DNA of 64,000 nucleotides, from positions 1 to 64,000 of the forward strand of contig NZ_JAKSXN010000020.1 in NCBI RefSeq assembly GCF_022427145.1. The letters are read 5' to 3'. A model generated the notes under the pieces. It was not told where the DNA came from and made no database searches. It saw only the letters and a list, made by a program, of their open reading frames with translations. Origin of the DNA: Paenibacillus timonensis (GTDB lineage Bacteria > Bacillota > Bacilli > Paenibacillales > Paenibacillaceae). Positions within the stretch are counted from its first letter, which is position 1, and every line of letters starts with the position of its first letter. The translations under genes and the position numbers were made by a program. Of the stretch, positions 27,941 to 35,702 are shown piece after piece.

Positions 27941-28345
27941 CTATTCCGGCTTTGGCGGAGTTTGTCTACCCGGTCCCGCCGGTCGCTTCTTGACCTCGGC
28001 TGCGGAGGAATCCGGCTCAGGAATTTGAACCTGCGCCGGACGCTCCGCTGAGAGAACCTCGAACCGCGACAGTATCTTCGTGACGACATCGCTGTGTGCT
28101 CTCGGAATGATATGCGCGGAGACGACCTTGCCGATTCGTTCGGCCGCCGTTCTACCGGCCTCAACCGCAGAGGTGACCGCAGCCACATCCCCGCTAAAAT
28201 GGATGGTTACACCGAGCATTCCGCCCACTCCGATGACTTTTTCCACAGCCTCAATCGTGACATCTGCCGTCTTCAGCGCAGCATCCGCTGCCGATACGGC
28301 GGTTGTAAATCCAATTGCTTCAATAAGACCCAATGCTTGCTGCAT
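27941..28345 (-). CDS. BMC-H shell protein B with C-terminal extension
   Basis: The 134-residue protein has one BMC domain (MQQALGLIEAIGFTTAVSAADAALKTADVT to about residue 92, with HIIPRAHSDVV). An extension of roughly 38 residues rich in Pro, Lys, Gln and Ala follows. The segment between the helix and second strand is unusual (EKVIGVGGMLGVTIHFSGDVAAV, with additional Gly residues). Extensions of this kind can bind cargo or nucleic acid in other systems, but here this is only a possibility. It has a perfect AAGGAGG site. A ~100-bp gap separates it from shell protein A downstream. Confidence 0.92.
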   Translation of the reverse strand: MQQALGLIEAIGFTTAVSAADAALKTADVTIEAVEKVIGVGGMLGVTIHFSGDVAAVTSAVEAGRTAAERIGKVVSAHIIPRAHSDVVTKILSRFEVLSAERPAQVQIPEPDSSAAEVKKRPAGPGRQTPPKPE

Positions 28346-28366
28346 CAGCTAATCCTCCTTCCGTTA

Positions 28367-29422
28367 TCAGGCATAACGCTCTATCAGCTTCCCGAACAAA
28401 GTCGAGGCTTCCGACAGGTCTCCCCGCTCCCCGGTAAGGATCACGTATTCATCCGCAATGCTGAACTTCACCCGGGAACTCATGCCCAGCTTGAGTGCTC
28501 TGTCCAGAAGCGCAATGCTGCGGTACCGTGAAATGCCCTCCAGGGCGGCGACAGCATCGCCACGGGGAATATCCAGATACTTCATCAGAATCGAAGAAGG
28601 TTCCAGTGCGATATAACTCTGAATCCGGCGGCTCCCGCTCCGCAGACATTGTTCGTACATACTCAGAAGGACATTCCGGATCTCGGATGGGGCCTCTCCG
28701 GTAAGCACGGCCTGAAAATCCCGGTCGCCTTCCCTCTTCCAGTTAATGTCTACGTCGACACCGGATATGGCGGAACATCCACTCAGCAGAAATAATTGCC
28801 CGGGCCGGCAGCGGCCTTCGGCAATGATTCCTACCGATTTGGCAGAATTTCGACGGAGGCCCAGCTCACCGATCAATTCCGGACGAAGATCCGGGTAATA
28901 CCAGAAGTCCATCCCGGCGCAGCTTCGGCCGAGCATGCTAGACTCATCTGGAGTAGCCGCTGTATCCGTGCAGCCCGCCCCGCATTCCTCCCGGCTGTTC
29001 CCTTGAACTAGGGACATCCGCAGCAAGGGCGCCAGCGATTCCTCGATGAAATCGCGGGTCAGGGGAGCCGCAGATACTGAATTAGAAGCCAAAGCCTTCA
29101 CGGTTCCAGGAACAGGTGCCGATGGAGACACGAACGCGGGTGATGAAGCCTGCGCCGACACCGTTACCGCCACAGGCGAGCCAGCTGAAGCCAGCACTGG
29201 CGCAGTCGATGTCACTGCTGCTCTTTCATTCCCACCGGACATCGCACCGAGACGTTGTTCCTTCCGTTCCAGCTGGTAATTAGGACGGCTGATCCCTGGC
29301 ACGGCGGATGTCCGCAAGTCTAGATTTATCCGGGAAGGCTCAATACTGCGATCCGGGTTACGACGTCCGCCGGCTCCGCCACGCAGCGCCTCCTGCACAA
29401 TTCCCTTCATAAAATCCGACAC
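28367..29422 (-). CDS. Large BMC-locus protein with two divergent BMC-like repeats
   Basis: The 351-residue protein starts at a GTG 8 bases after AGGAGG. Its N-terminal helix MSDFMKGIVQEALR is amphipathic, recalling encapsulation peptides. A disordered Ala/Ser/Val/Pro-rich region spans residues ~60-120, followed by a second amphipathic helix (123-140) and a cysteine group (147, 151, 168). Residues 288-345 follow the BMC pattern: AVAALEGISRYRSIALLDRALKLG, then VKFSIADEYVILTGERGDLSEA. Residues ~195-260 show a weaker similar pattern (GIIAEGR..., FQAVLTGEAPSEI). It may therefore be a tandem-BMC (trimeric) shell protein or a cargo-linking scaffold. This is inferred by eye, not from an alignment search. 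Confidence 0.6.
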   Translation of the reverse strand: MSDFMKGIVQEALRGGAGGRRNPDRSIEPSRINLDLRTSAVPGISRPNYQLERKEQRLGAMSGGNERAAVTSTAPVLASAGSPVAVTVSAQASSPAFVSPSAPVPGTVKALASNSVSAAPLTRDFIEESLAPLLRMSLVQGNSREECGAGCTDTAATPDESSMLGRSCAGMDFWYYPDLRPELIGELGLRRNSAKSVGIIAEGRCRPGQLFLLSGCSAISGVDVDINWKREGDRDFQAVLTGEAPSEIRNVLLSMYEQCLRSGSRRIQSYIALEPSSILMKYLDIPRGDAVAALEGISRYRSIALLDRALKLGMSSRVKFSIADEYVILTGERGDLSEASTLFGKLIERYA

Positions 29423-29435
29423 CGCCCATCACCTC

Positions 29436-29702
29436 CTAGAATAGTATTTTGGCAAGCTCGGGATGCGGGCGCGGGATAACGTTGCAGGAGATCAGTTCTC
29501 CCCCCGCGCGCTTATAGGCGGTCTTTCCGGCTTCCACCGCAGCGGTCACGGCTGCAACATCCCCTTCTACCACGACGGCCACAAGGCCCGAGCCGACAAC
29601 CTTCATATCGATCATCTTGACGGTAGCAGCTTTGCACATCGTATCCAACGCTTCCATTGCCGCAACAAGGCCACGAGTTTCAATCAGGCCGATGGCTTCC
29701 AT
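29436..29702 (-). CDS. BMC-H shell protein C
   Basis: The 88-residue single-domain shell protein reads MEAIGLIETRGLVAAMEALDTMCKAATVK, followed by KVVGSGLVAVVVEGDVAAVTAAVEAGKTA and NVIPRPHPELAKIL. It is full length for BMC-H, with the pore loop region VVGSG. It is encoded first among the shell genes, right after UbiD, with a GAAGGAGGTG site. With shell proteins A and B there are three distinct BMC-H paralogues, suggesting a mixed facet composition with different pores. Confidence 0.94.
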   Translation of the reverse strand: MEAIGLIETRGLVAAMEALDTMCKAATVKMIDMKVVGSGLVAVVVEGDVAAVTAAVEAGKTAYKRAGGELISCNVIPRPHPELAKILF

Positions 29703-29723
29703 AACGGTGATCCACCTCCTTCA

Positions 29724-31061
29724 TCATAAATAATCCTGGATATTAAAATTGGGAGCGACCGGAATGCTCGTCCGCCGATAGGACTCCTTGGCCGCTATCG
29801 GACATGTCGCATCGATCCCCATTTTGGCTGACACTCCCCGAAGCTGATGGGAAGGCTCCAGCGGTGAGCCTTTGGCGCCGGGAACGATGAACACATCAAG
29901 ATCCGCTTGAACGCGTGTCGCAATCGCCCATTCCACGTCCTGAGGATCGAATAGATTCACATCCTCATCCACCACCACAACATGTTTCAGATCCTTGTCG
30001 CTCGCGAATGCAGCGAGCAATGCCTGCTTGCCGTCACCTTCACTGCGTTTGCGGATTGAAATCACCGCATGATAACGGCCAATCCCGCCTACCGTTAGGT
30101 GGACATTCAGCACCTCCGGCACAACCTGGCGTACGGTGCTAAGCAGTGTCGCTTCCCGGGCTAGTGCCATCGGCAGATGCTCTTCATGGCTGGACGGATA
30201 AATCGTCTGCCAGATCGGCTTATTCCGGTACGTAATCGCCGTGAATTCGATGACGGGCTGCGGCGTACGATCCCCGTAATACCCTCCAAGTTCACCGAAC
30301 GGTCCCTCCGGCTCCCGGACATGGGGTAGGATTCTGCCTTCCAGCACGACTTCCGCTTCGGCGAGCACTTCCAGATCCACCGTCTGGCACTGTACAACCT
30401 CCAGTGGTGAACCAAGCAGCGCCCCCGCCACATCAAGCTTGTCACAGTGGTATAGATGCGTGCTGATCTGCGAGGCAAGCACGACCGCAGGCACGACGCC
30501 GAACATCACCGCAACCTCCATTGGCTCTCCCCGCTGCTCGGTTTCCAAGAACTGCCTATACAGCTCTGTCGAAGAGATCAGTACACTGGAATGATTACCT
30601 TCAAGTATCTGCATCCGGCGGATCGAGGTGTACCGTTTGCGACCGCTCCGGTCCTTGACGACGAGAATGCCCGATACGAGATAAGCTCCCGAATCGTCCT
30701 TGTGATAAGTACAGACTGGAAAATAATCCGTGATCTCTTTGGGCTGGAGCACTACATTTTCATGAACGGGACCCGAAACGACCTTCCGTGTCTTGATTGG
30801 ATGAACAATGGAGTCGATCAGCCTCTCTACAAGCCGGTCACATGTAATCCCCATTGTCTCCGCCAGCAGATCGCGGTCCCCGCCAAGCCCCGATACCATC
30901 GGCATGTTATAACCCCTGATCTTCTCGAAGTAGAACGGCTGCTTCCCTTTCCCGGTCTTGATGACCGCCCCAACCTCAAAGACAGGATCAACTTCTTTGC
31001 GGATATGAGTGATGCGGTTGCTGTGTTCCAAATGCTGTAGAAGCTCCCGGATGTTGTTCAT
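29724..31061 (-). CDS. UbiD family prenylated-FMN (de)carboxylase
   Basis: This 445-residue UbiD-type enzyme would use prenylated FMN to add or remove CO2 on unsaturated or (hetero)aromatic acids. The cofactor and acid/base residues are visible: the SIRRMQ arginine near residues 148-149, and the EGPFGE motif with Glu252 and Glu257 spaced like the catalytic glutamates of characterised UbiD/Fdc enzymes, followed by GGYYGDRT. The ATG at 31061 overlaps the UbiX stop as ATGA, so the two are translationally coupled, and the upstream start at 31085 is discarded. It lies directly before the shell genes, making it the best candidate for the signature enzyme. Substrate unknown; five-membered heteroaromatic acids are used by some relatives. 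Confidence 0.92.
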   Translation of the reverse strand: MNNIRELLQHLEHSNRITHIRKEVDPVFEVGAVIKTGKGKQPFYFEKIRGYNMPMVSGLGGDRDLLAETMGITCDRLVERLIDSIVHPIKTRKVVSGPVHENVVLQPKEITDYFPVCTYHKDDSGAYLVSGILVVKDRSGRKRYTSIRRMQILEGNHSSVLISSTELYRQFLETEQRGEPMEVAVMFGVVPAVVLASQISTHLYHCDKLDVAGALLGSPLEVVQCQTVDLEVLAEAEVVLEGRILPHVREPEGPFGELGGYYGDRTPQPVIEFTAITYRNKPIWQTIYPSSHEEHLPMALAREATLLSTVRQVVPEVLNVHLTVGGIGRYHAVISIRKRSEGDGKQALLAAFASDKDLKHVVVVDEDVNLFDPQDVEWAIATRVQADLDVFIVPGAKGSPLEPSHQLRGVSAKMGIDATCPIAAKESYRRTSIPVAPNFNIQDYL

Positions 31062-31624
31062 TCGTCCACCGCTTTCTCTCCCCATCTCGCCATCAGCCGG
31101 TGGTCGATATTCAAGGCATCAAGAATCCGGGCGATTACGAAGTTGACCAGCTCCCAAATCTCGGTCGGATGGTGATAAAATCCAGGCGAGGCAGGCATGA
31201 TGTCTGCGCCTGCACGAGCCAGCCGGGTCATATTCTCCAGATGAATCAAATGAAGCGGAGTCTCGCGCGGAACGACAATCAGTCGTCTCTTCTCCTTGAG
31301 CATAACGCTCGCCGTTCGGCTCAGCAGGGTATCCCCGACGCCGTTCGCGATCGCGCCAAGTGAATTCATCGAACAGGGCAGGACAACCATTCCGTCCGTC
31401 TTGAAGGAACCACTCGCTACAGAAGCGAACAAATTGCTGTTGTCCAGCACTTCGGCGTATGTCTTGATCTCGTTCATTGTGATGCCGCACTCGAATTTCA
31501 TAACTTTCTTAGCCATTTCGGTCGCAATAACATACGTCTCGATATTCAATTGATGCAACGCCCGAATCAGCGTATATGCGTAGATGGAGCCGCTAGCTCC
31601 TGTAATGCCTACCACAATTTTCAT
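31058..31624 (-). CDS. UbiX family flavin prenyltransferase
   Basis: UbiX attaches a dimethylallyl group to FMN to make prFMN, the UbiD cofactor. The 188-residue protein has the family signatures: MKIVVGITGASGSIYAYTLIRAL (flavin phosphate binding), LPCSMNSLGAIANG, KRRLIVVPRETPLHLIHLENM and PASPGFYHHP. The start at 31624 follows TTAAAGGAGACATC and matches the family N terminus; the longer frame from 31666 adds only a basic non-homologous stretch. Overlap with UbiD by ATGA points to dedicated cofactor supply for that enzyme. Confidence 0.94.
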   Translation of the reverse strand: MKIVVGITGASGSIYAYTLIRALHQLNIETYVIATEMAKKVMKFECGITMNEIKTYAEVLDNSNLFASVASGSFKTDGMVVLPCSMNSLGAIANGVGDTLLSRTASVMLKEKRRLIVVPRETPLHLIHLENMTRLARAGADIMPASPGFYHHPTEIWELVNFVIARILDALNIDHRLMARWGEKAVDE

Positions 31625-31687
31625 CTTGATGTCTCCTTTAACTGCTCCGGACCGGCGCCGGTTCACGGGAACCAGGTCTGCGCTTAG

Positions 31688-32476
31688 TCAGGACGACTTA
31701 TAGTTTGTCTGGATGACCTGCGTGAGCATGGCATGAAGCTTCTGCACGGCGTACCGGATGAAGATATGGCCCTTCTCCACCGTTGCGAGCGTTGGCGCTC
31801 CGATAACGCCGTGATGGGAGACGTCTTTGGTCTTCCAGCCGGGCGTTACTGGGCCTTTGAGCGTGACATGCGGATTCGCCGTAAGCTGGATGTCCGGGTA
31901 CTCATCCACGGCTTTGCCCATATCAACCGCTTCGGGACAAAACACCAGCATAAGCGAAGTTTCCAGCTCGCAAGCATGGAAGACGCCATATTCCCCGGAT
32001 TGCTGCACCTTCTCCAGAATCTCGTTCCAGAAGGAGGTAAACCACCAGTCAAACACAAACACTTCCATATCATGCTTGATGCGCATATCCCGGCTCAGCA
32101 CATGAAGCAGGTCCGTATTCCCCCCATGGCTGTTCATCAACAGCACTTTGGTGAACCCGTGGCAGCGGACCGATTTGCTCAAATCGTCCAGCATCGAGTA
32201 GAACGTGTGGGTGCTGAAGCTTAGCGTACCGGGAAAATCCATATGCTCCATGCTCTTGCCTACCGGGAGCAGCGGGGTTATCAACACCTGGTTATCCGGA
32301 AAATCACATTCCTTCATGAACACGTTCAGCAGATTGTCCAGGATGATCGAATCCGTTCCGACTGGCAGATGGCTTCCATGCTGCTCCGTTGCCCCGATCG
32401 GAATAATCACGAGCGAATGCTCCTTGTCCATAGCGCTAATTTCTTCGGTGGTGCACATACCCCATTGTCGAATCAT
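31688..32476 (-). CDS. Creatininase family amidohydrolase
   Basis: The 262-residue metal-dependent amidohydrolase of the creatininase superfamily acts on cyclic or formyl amides in relatives (creatinine, formamidopyrimidines). Motifs present: IIPIGATEQHGSHLPVGTDSI (metal-binding Glu, His and Asp), MNSHGGNTDLLHVL and ACELETSLMLVF (later Glu). A ring-opening or amide-cleaving role in a nitrogen heterocycle pathway is consistent with its neighbours. It starts after a GGAGCGGGTGTGA site; 62 bases separate it from UbiX and about 140 from the isochorismatase gene. The exact substrate cannot be deduced. Confidence 0.88.
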   Translation of the reverse strand: MIRQWGMCTTEEISAMDKEHSLVIIPIGATEQHGSHLPVGTDSIILDNLLNVFMKECDFPDNQVLITPLLPVGKSMEHMDFPGTLSFSTHTFYSMLDDLSKSVRCHGFTKVLLMNSHGGNTDLLHVLSRDMRIKHDMEVFVFDWWFTSFWNEILEKVQQSGEYGVFHACELETSLMLVFCPEAVDMGKAVDEYPDIQLTANPHVTLKGPVTPGWKTKDVSHHGVIGAPTLATVEKGHIFIRYAVQKLHAMLTQVIQTNYKSS

Positions 32477-32614
32477 TCACACCCGCTCCTTTTTGCTTCA
32501 TTTCTCGAACATGAGGGGACCCTTCGGCTATAAAGGCCATGCGTTTCACATTTCCCGGAGTCGCCAGACGTTTCCCAAGGTGCACTCCGACCAGCTCGTC
32601 TCCCGGTTCCAGCG

Positions 32615-33184
32615 CTATTCAAATAACAAGTCATCCACGCTGACGATTTGACCAAGCACATAGTCGATATGCTCCAGAGCGGCTTCATGCTGCTTGGCGC
32701 TGGTTCCTGCCACACATTCTCTCGGTACGACCACATAATAGTCATATTGCTGTGCATCCGTTGCCGTCGCCCGTACACACACATCCGTTGCTGCCCCCGT
32801 CAGAATGATCGTCTTCACACCCAGCCCCTGCAGCAGTACCTGAAGATCCGTCTGGAAAAAGGCGCTGTATCTGCGTTTTTGGATGACATAATCGATCTCT
32901 TGCGGCTTCAATTCCTCAATGATTTCCACCCCCTGCGTTCCTTCCACGCAGTGAATCGGTTCGCTGCGATCCAACTCCCGACCGAAGTCGACATGCGATT
33001 TCCGGTGAATCTCCTGGGTATAGATGACGGGCACTCCCGATTTTCTTGCGTATGCCAGCAGCTTCTGATTGGATTCGATTAGACCTGCATCCGCTTTGCA
33101 CGGAATAACCGCCTCCTCACCAACGAAATCATATTGCATATCGATGACAATAATTGCAGCATTCTTGAGGCTCAGCACCCTCAT
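32615..33184 (-). CDS. Isochorismatase-family cysteine hydrolase
   Basis: The 189-residue protein has the catalytic triad of the cysteine amidase branch: AAIIVIDMQYDF (Asp), YVIQKRRYSAFFQTDL (Lys) and TGAATDVCVRATATDA (Cys). A cis-peptide region lies just before the Cys. Relatives include N-carbamoylsarcosine amidase, biuret hydrolase, ureidoacrylate hydrolase (RutB) and nicotinamidase. In this operon a carbamoyl or ureido amide is the likely type of substrate, but this is inference. The start at 33184 with AAAGGAGTGG is favoured over 33355, since the extension crosses the 16-bp hairpin at 33218-33264 and lacks family similarity. Confidence 0.9.
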   Translation of the reverse strand: MRVLSLKNAAIIVIDMQYDFVGEEAVIPCKADAGLIESNQKLLAYARKSGVPVIYTQEIHRKSHVDFGRELDRSEPIHCVEGTQGVEIIEELKPQEIDYVIQKRRYSAFFQTDLQVLLQGLGVKTIILTGAATDVCVRATATDAQQYDYYVVVPRECVAGTSAKQHEAALEHIDYVLGQIVSVDDLLFE

Positions 33185-33217
33185 CCACTCCTTTGATCTA
33201 TGTTTTATATAGACAAA

Positions 33218-33264
33218 GAGGCGGCCGTTGTCACACAGAACTCCCTGTTGACAACGGCCGCCTC
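33218..33264. other. 16-bp perfect inverted repeat in the island operon
   Basis: GAGGCGGCCGTTGTCA and its exact reverse complement are separated by 15 bases, between the DUF2294 and isochorismatase genes. There is no clear T run (minus strand continues CTCTTTGTC), so it may be an attenuator, RNA-processing site or weak terminator separating transport from catabolic genes. Confidence 0.7.
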
Positions 33265-33367
33265 TCATCGTAAACGAATCGAAAGTTACAGCCTTGTTCC
33301 TCTTGCAGGCTATCCCACCAAGATAAATCCCGGGCGATCTCCAATTAGGATTCAATTATCAGACATC

Positions 33368-33715
33368 TTACTCCAGAATTACCAAGGTGGACGCCCATTC
33401 CGTTGACGGATCGTAATCCCGAAGAATGGACACCACTTTAAAATCCGTCTTCGCCTCCATCTTCTGTAGAAAACGCAGTTTGAATTCCGAATGCAGCGCA
33501 TGATCGACAGCCAACTTGGTAGAGGCATGACGTAATTCCAAGGCCGTGAGCGCCACGATCCGCTGATGCTTGACCAAAACGTGGATGACATTGTCCTCAA
33601 TACTGATCTTGAGCTGATTCACACCGAAGCCGTAAATTTCTTTGTTGACCTCATTGTAGTAACGGGAAAGCAGCTTCTTAAACTCCGTCATTTCATTCCC
33701 TTTCGGAATCGCCAT
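33368..33715 (-). CDS. DUF2294 (MpsC-like) protein
   Basis: The 115-residue protein follows the DUF2294 pattern: an N-terminal helix (EFKKLLSRYYNEVNKEIYGFG), a VNQLKISIEDNVIHVLVKHQ strand pair, an alpha helical middle and FLQKMEAKTDFKVVSILRDYDPSTEWASTLVILE. DUF2294 is linked in some annotations to the MpsC membrane-potential system, with little direct evidence of function. Placement between the ABC permeases and the hydrolases is unusual; it has no obvious catalytic residue. A weak GGCGGTGA site precedes the ATG; a second ATG eight codons later is possible. Confidence 0.7.
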   Translation of the reverse strand: MAIPKGNEMTEFKKLLSRYYNEVNKEIYGFGVNQLKISIEDNVIHVLVKHQRIVALTALELRHASTKLAVDHALHSEFKLRFLQKMEAKTDFKVVSILRDYDPSTEWASTLVILE

Positions 33716-33748
33716 GGATGGTCACCGCCTTTCGATATCATGATGCTT

Positions 33749-34663
33749 CTACTTGCCCTTCTTCCTGGATTCACTGATGGAATAGATCATAAGACCGACG
33801 ACCGTTACCACATAAGGTACTGTCGATACGAGCTCAGCCGGTATTTTGAACAGCTGAATCACATTCGACATGGCTTCGGCGAAGCCGAACAGAAACGAGG
33901 TCAGCGCCGTTCCAATCGTCGTGCTTCTGCCCATCGATTCCGCTGCAAGGGCGATCCAGCCTCTACCCGCCGTCATATCCCGGGTGAAGAGCGACAGATA
34001 CCCCATAGACATATACGCTCCACCCAGGCTTGCGAACAAGCCGCTCAGCAGGAGGGCGATATACTGCGTACGGACGACCTTGACGCCGACAGACTGCGCC
34101 GCCTGCGAATTCTCGCCGACCGCCCGGATCTGCAGTCCAAGCGGTGTCCGCTTGAGCAGATAATAGACTACAGCGACGGCAATCAGCGACAGATAAGTCA
34201 ACACATGATGCCCCGAAAGGATAGGGCCGATAATCGGAATCTCCTTAATCAGCGGGATGTCGAGGTTAGGAAGCACCTTGCTCGCTACGGATGAGGAAGT
34301 TCCTTTGTCGCCGGTGAGCAGGTATAGAACGAAGATCGTCCCTCCGGAGGCAAATGCGTTGATGGCGATACCGCCCAGAATAATATGTGTTTTGAATTTG
34401 AGTGTAAAAAAAGCTAACATACCTGCGATGAATACGCCGCCAGCCGCGGCTCCCAACAGTCCCAGCCAGGCGCTTCCCGTGTAGGCGCTGAACAGTACGC
34501 CCATGAGCGCAGAGGTTAACATGATGCCTTCCAGACCAATGTTGACGATACCGGCTCTATTAGAAATGAGTGCACCCAGCGCCGCGAACAGGATCGGGGT
34601 CGTGACTCGCAGAATGGAGAAGGCGAACTCGGTTGTGAAGATGGCGGCGAAAAAGCTACCCAT
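33749..34663 (-). CDS. Nucleoside-type ABC transporter permease (NupQ/BmpD class)
   Basis: The 304-residue inner-membrane protein has about eight to nine hydrophobic segments and the conserved region of the branched-chain/ribose/nucleoside permease family (NIGLEGIMLTSALMGVLFSAYTG, GRGWIALAAESMGRS). With its partner permease, the two-domain ATPase and the BMP lipoprotein it resembles the NupNOPQ (YufNOPQ) guanosine importer of B. subtilis. Its start overlaps the partner permease stop by 8 bases, with GAAGGAGG upstream. It is presumably the smaller of the two pore-forming subunits. Confidence 0.88.
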   Translation of the reverse strand: MGSFFAAIFTTEFAFSILRVTTPILFAALGALISNRAGIVNIGLEGIMLTSALMGVLFSAYTGSAWLGLLGAAAGGVFIAGMLAFFTLKFKTHIILGGIAINAFASGGTIFVLYLLTGDKGTSSSVASKVLPNLDIPLIKEIPIIGPILSGHHVLTYLSLIAVAVVYYLLKRTPLGLQIRAVGENSQAAQSVGVKVVRTQYIALLLSGLFASLGGAYMSMGYLSLFTRDMTAGRGWIALAAESMGRSTTIGTALTSFLFGFAEAMSNVIQLFKIPAELVSTVPYVVTVVGLMIYSISESRKKGK

Positions 34664-35702
34664 TCTTCTGCGCCTCCTTCAGCAGCATTCTATTCTTCCA
34701 GAATTTCAGGAATTGCTCTGCGGATACTAGGAGTAGAATTACGCCCTGGATAATGGAAATCATCTCGGCCGGAACATCGGACAATCTCGACATCATATCC
34801 GCTCCTACCCGGATGTAGGCAAGGAACAGGGCAGAACCGATCACCGCGAGCGGATTGTTCTTGGCAAGCATCGCTACAAGCGCGCCGTCCATGCCGTAAC
34901 CCGGCAGGGCTGTCCAGTCGAACCGGGTGTGCATGCCTAGCACCTCCACCGATCCGCCGACACCGGCGATAAACCCAGCCAGCAGATGGACGTATACGAT
35001 CACTCTTCCGGTTTTGATTCCCGAGTACTCCGCGAAGTCGCGGTTAGATCCGGTCATCCGCAACTCATATCCCCATTTGGTCTTATACATGAACAGATGG
35101 GCACCAACAATACACAGCAGTACGATGATCAAGCCCGTATGAATGCGAGTTCCGGGAATCATGCGGCTTAGCACCGCATCGAGGTTAAACTTGAATGAGG
35201 CCGTCTGGAACGCCGCCGCATCCCTGAGCTTGTAATTCAGCAGATACAGCCCAACTCCGAGCAAAATGCTGTTGAACATCAGCGAGGTCACCAGTTCGTT
35301 TGCATTCCATTTGGCTTTAAGAATGCCGGGAATCGCCATGATCAGCGCACCAACAAGCCCTCCAGCAATTATGGCGATAGCGGGATGCAGAAATCCGAGG
35401 CCCGAACGAATGGCAATAGACGCCGCCACCAGGCCGGAGAAATAGAAAATCCCTTCAGCTCCCAGGTTGAACATGTTCATCTTGAACAACAGAGCAAGCG
35501 ACACGCCTGCGAACATGAGCGGAATCGCCATTTCCACCACATTTCCCGCATGGGACAAGGAGGAGATCGGCTCATATAGGAAGATGAACATGGTATGCCA
35601 TGGCTGATCACTAACAAAAGAAATGATAAGAAGAGAAAGGAGGAGCGCAATAACAACAACCGCCAGCGTGCGGAACCATTCAAAATATTTCAGCTTAAAC
35701 AT
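34656..35702 (-). CDS. Nucleoside-type ABC transporter permease (NupP/BmpC class)
   Basis: The 348-residue polytopic membrane protein has an N-terminal helix (RTLAVVVIALLLSLLIISFVS), the family motif NMFNLGAEGIFYFSGLVAASIA and a late TALPGYGMDGALVAMLAKNNPLAVIG. It is the larger permease of the nucleoside/BMP import family. It overlaps both the ATPase gene upstream and the partner permease downstream by 8 bases each, so the three are tightly coupled in translation. The transporter probably brings a nucleoside or related ring compound into the cell for this island. Confidence 0.88.
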   Translation of the reverse strand: MFKLKYFEWFRTLAVVVIALLLSLLIISFVSDQPWHTMFIFLYEPISSLSHAGNVVEMAIPLMFAGVSLALLFKMNMFNLGAEGIFYFSGLVAASIAIRSGLGFLHPAIAIIAGGLVGALIMAIPGILKAKWNANELVTSLMFNSILLGVGLYLLNYKLRDAAAFQTASFKFNLDAVLSRMIPGTRIHTGLIIVLLCIVGAHLFMYKTKWGYELRMTGSNRDFAEYSGIKTGRVIVYVHLLAGFIAGVGGSVEVLGMHTRFDWTALPGYGMDGALVAMLAKNNPLAVIGSALFLAYIRVGADMMSRLSDVPAEMISIIQGVILLLVSAEQFLKFWKNRMLLKEAQKNG

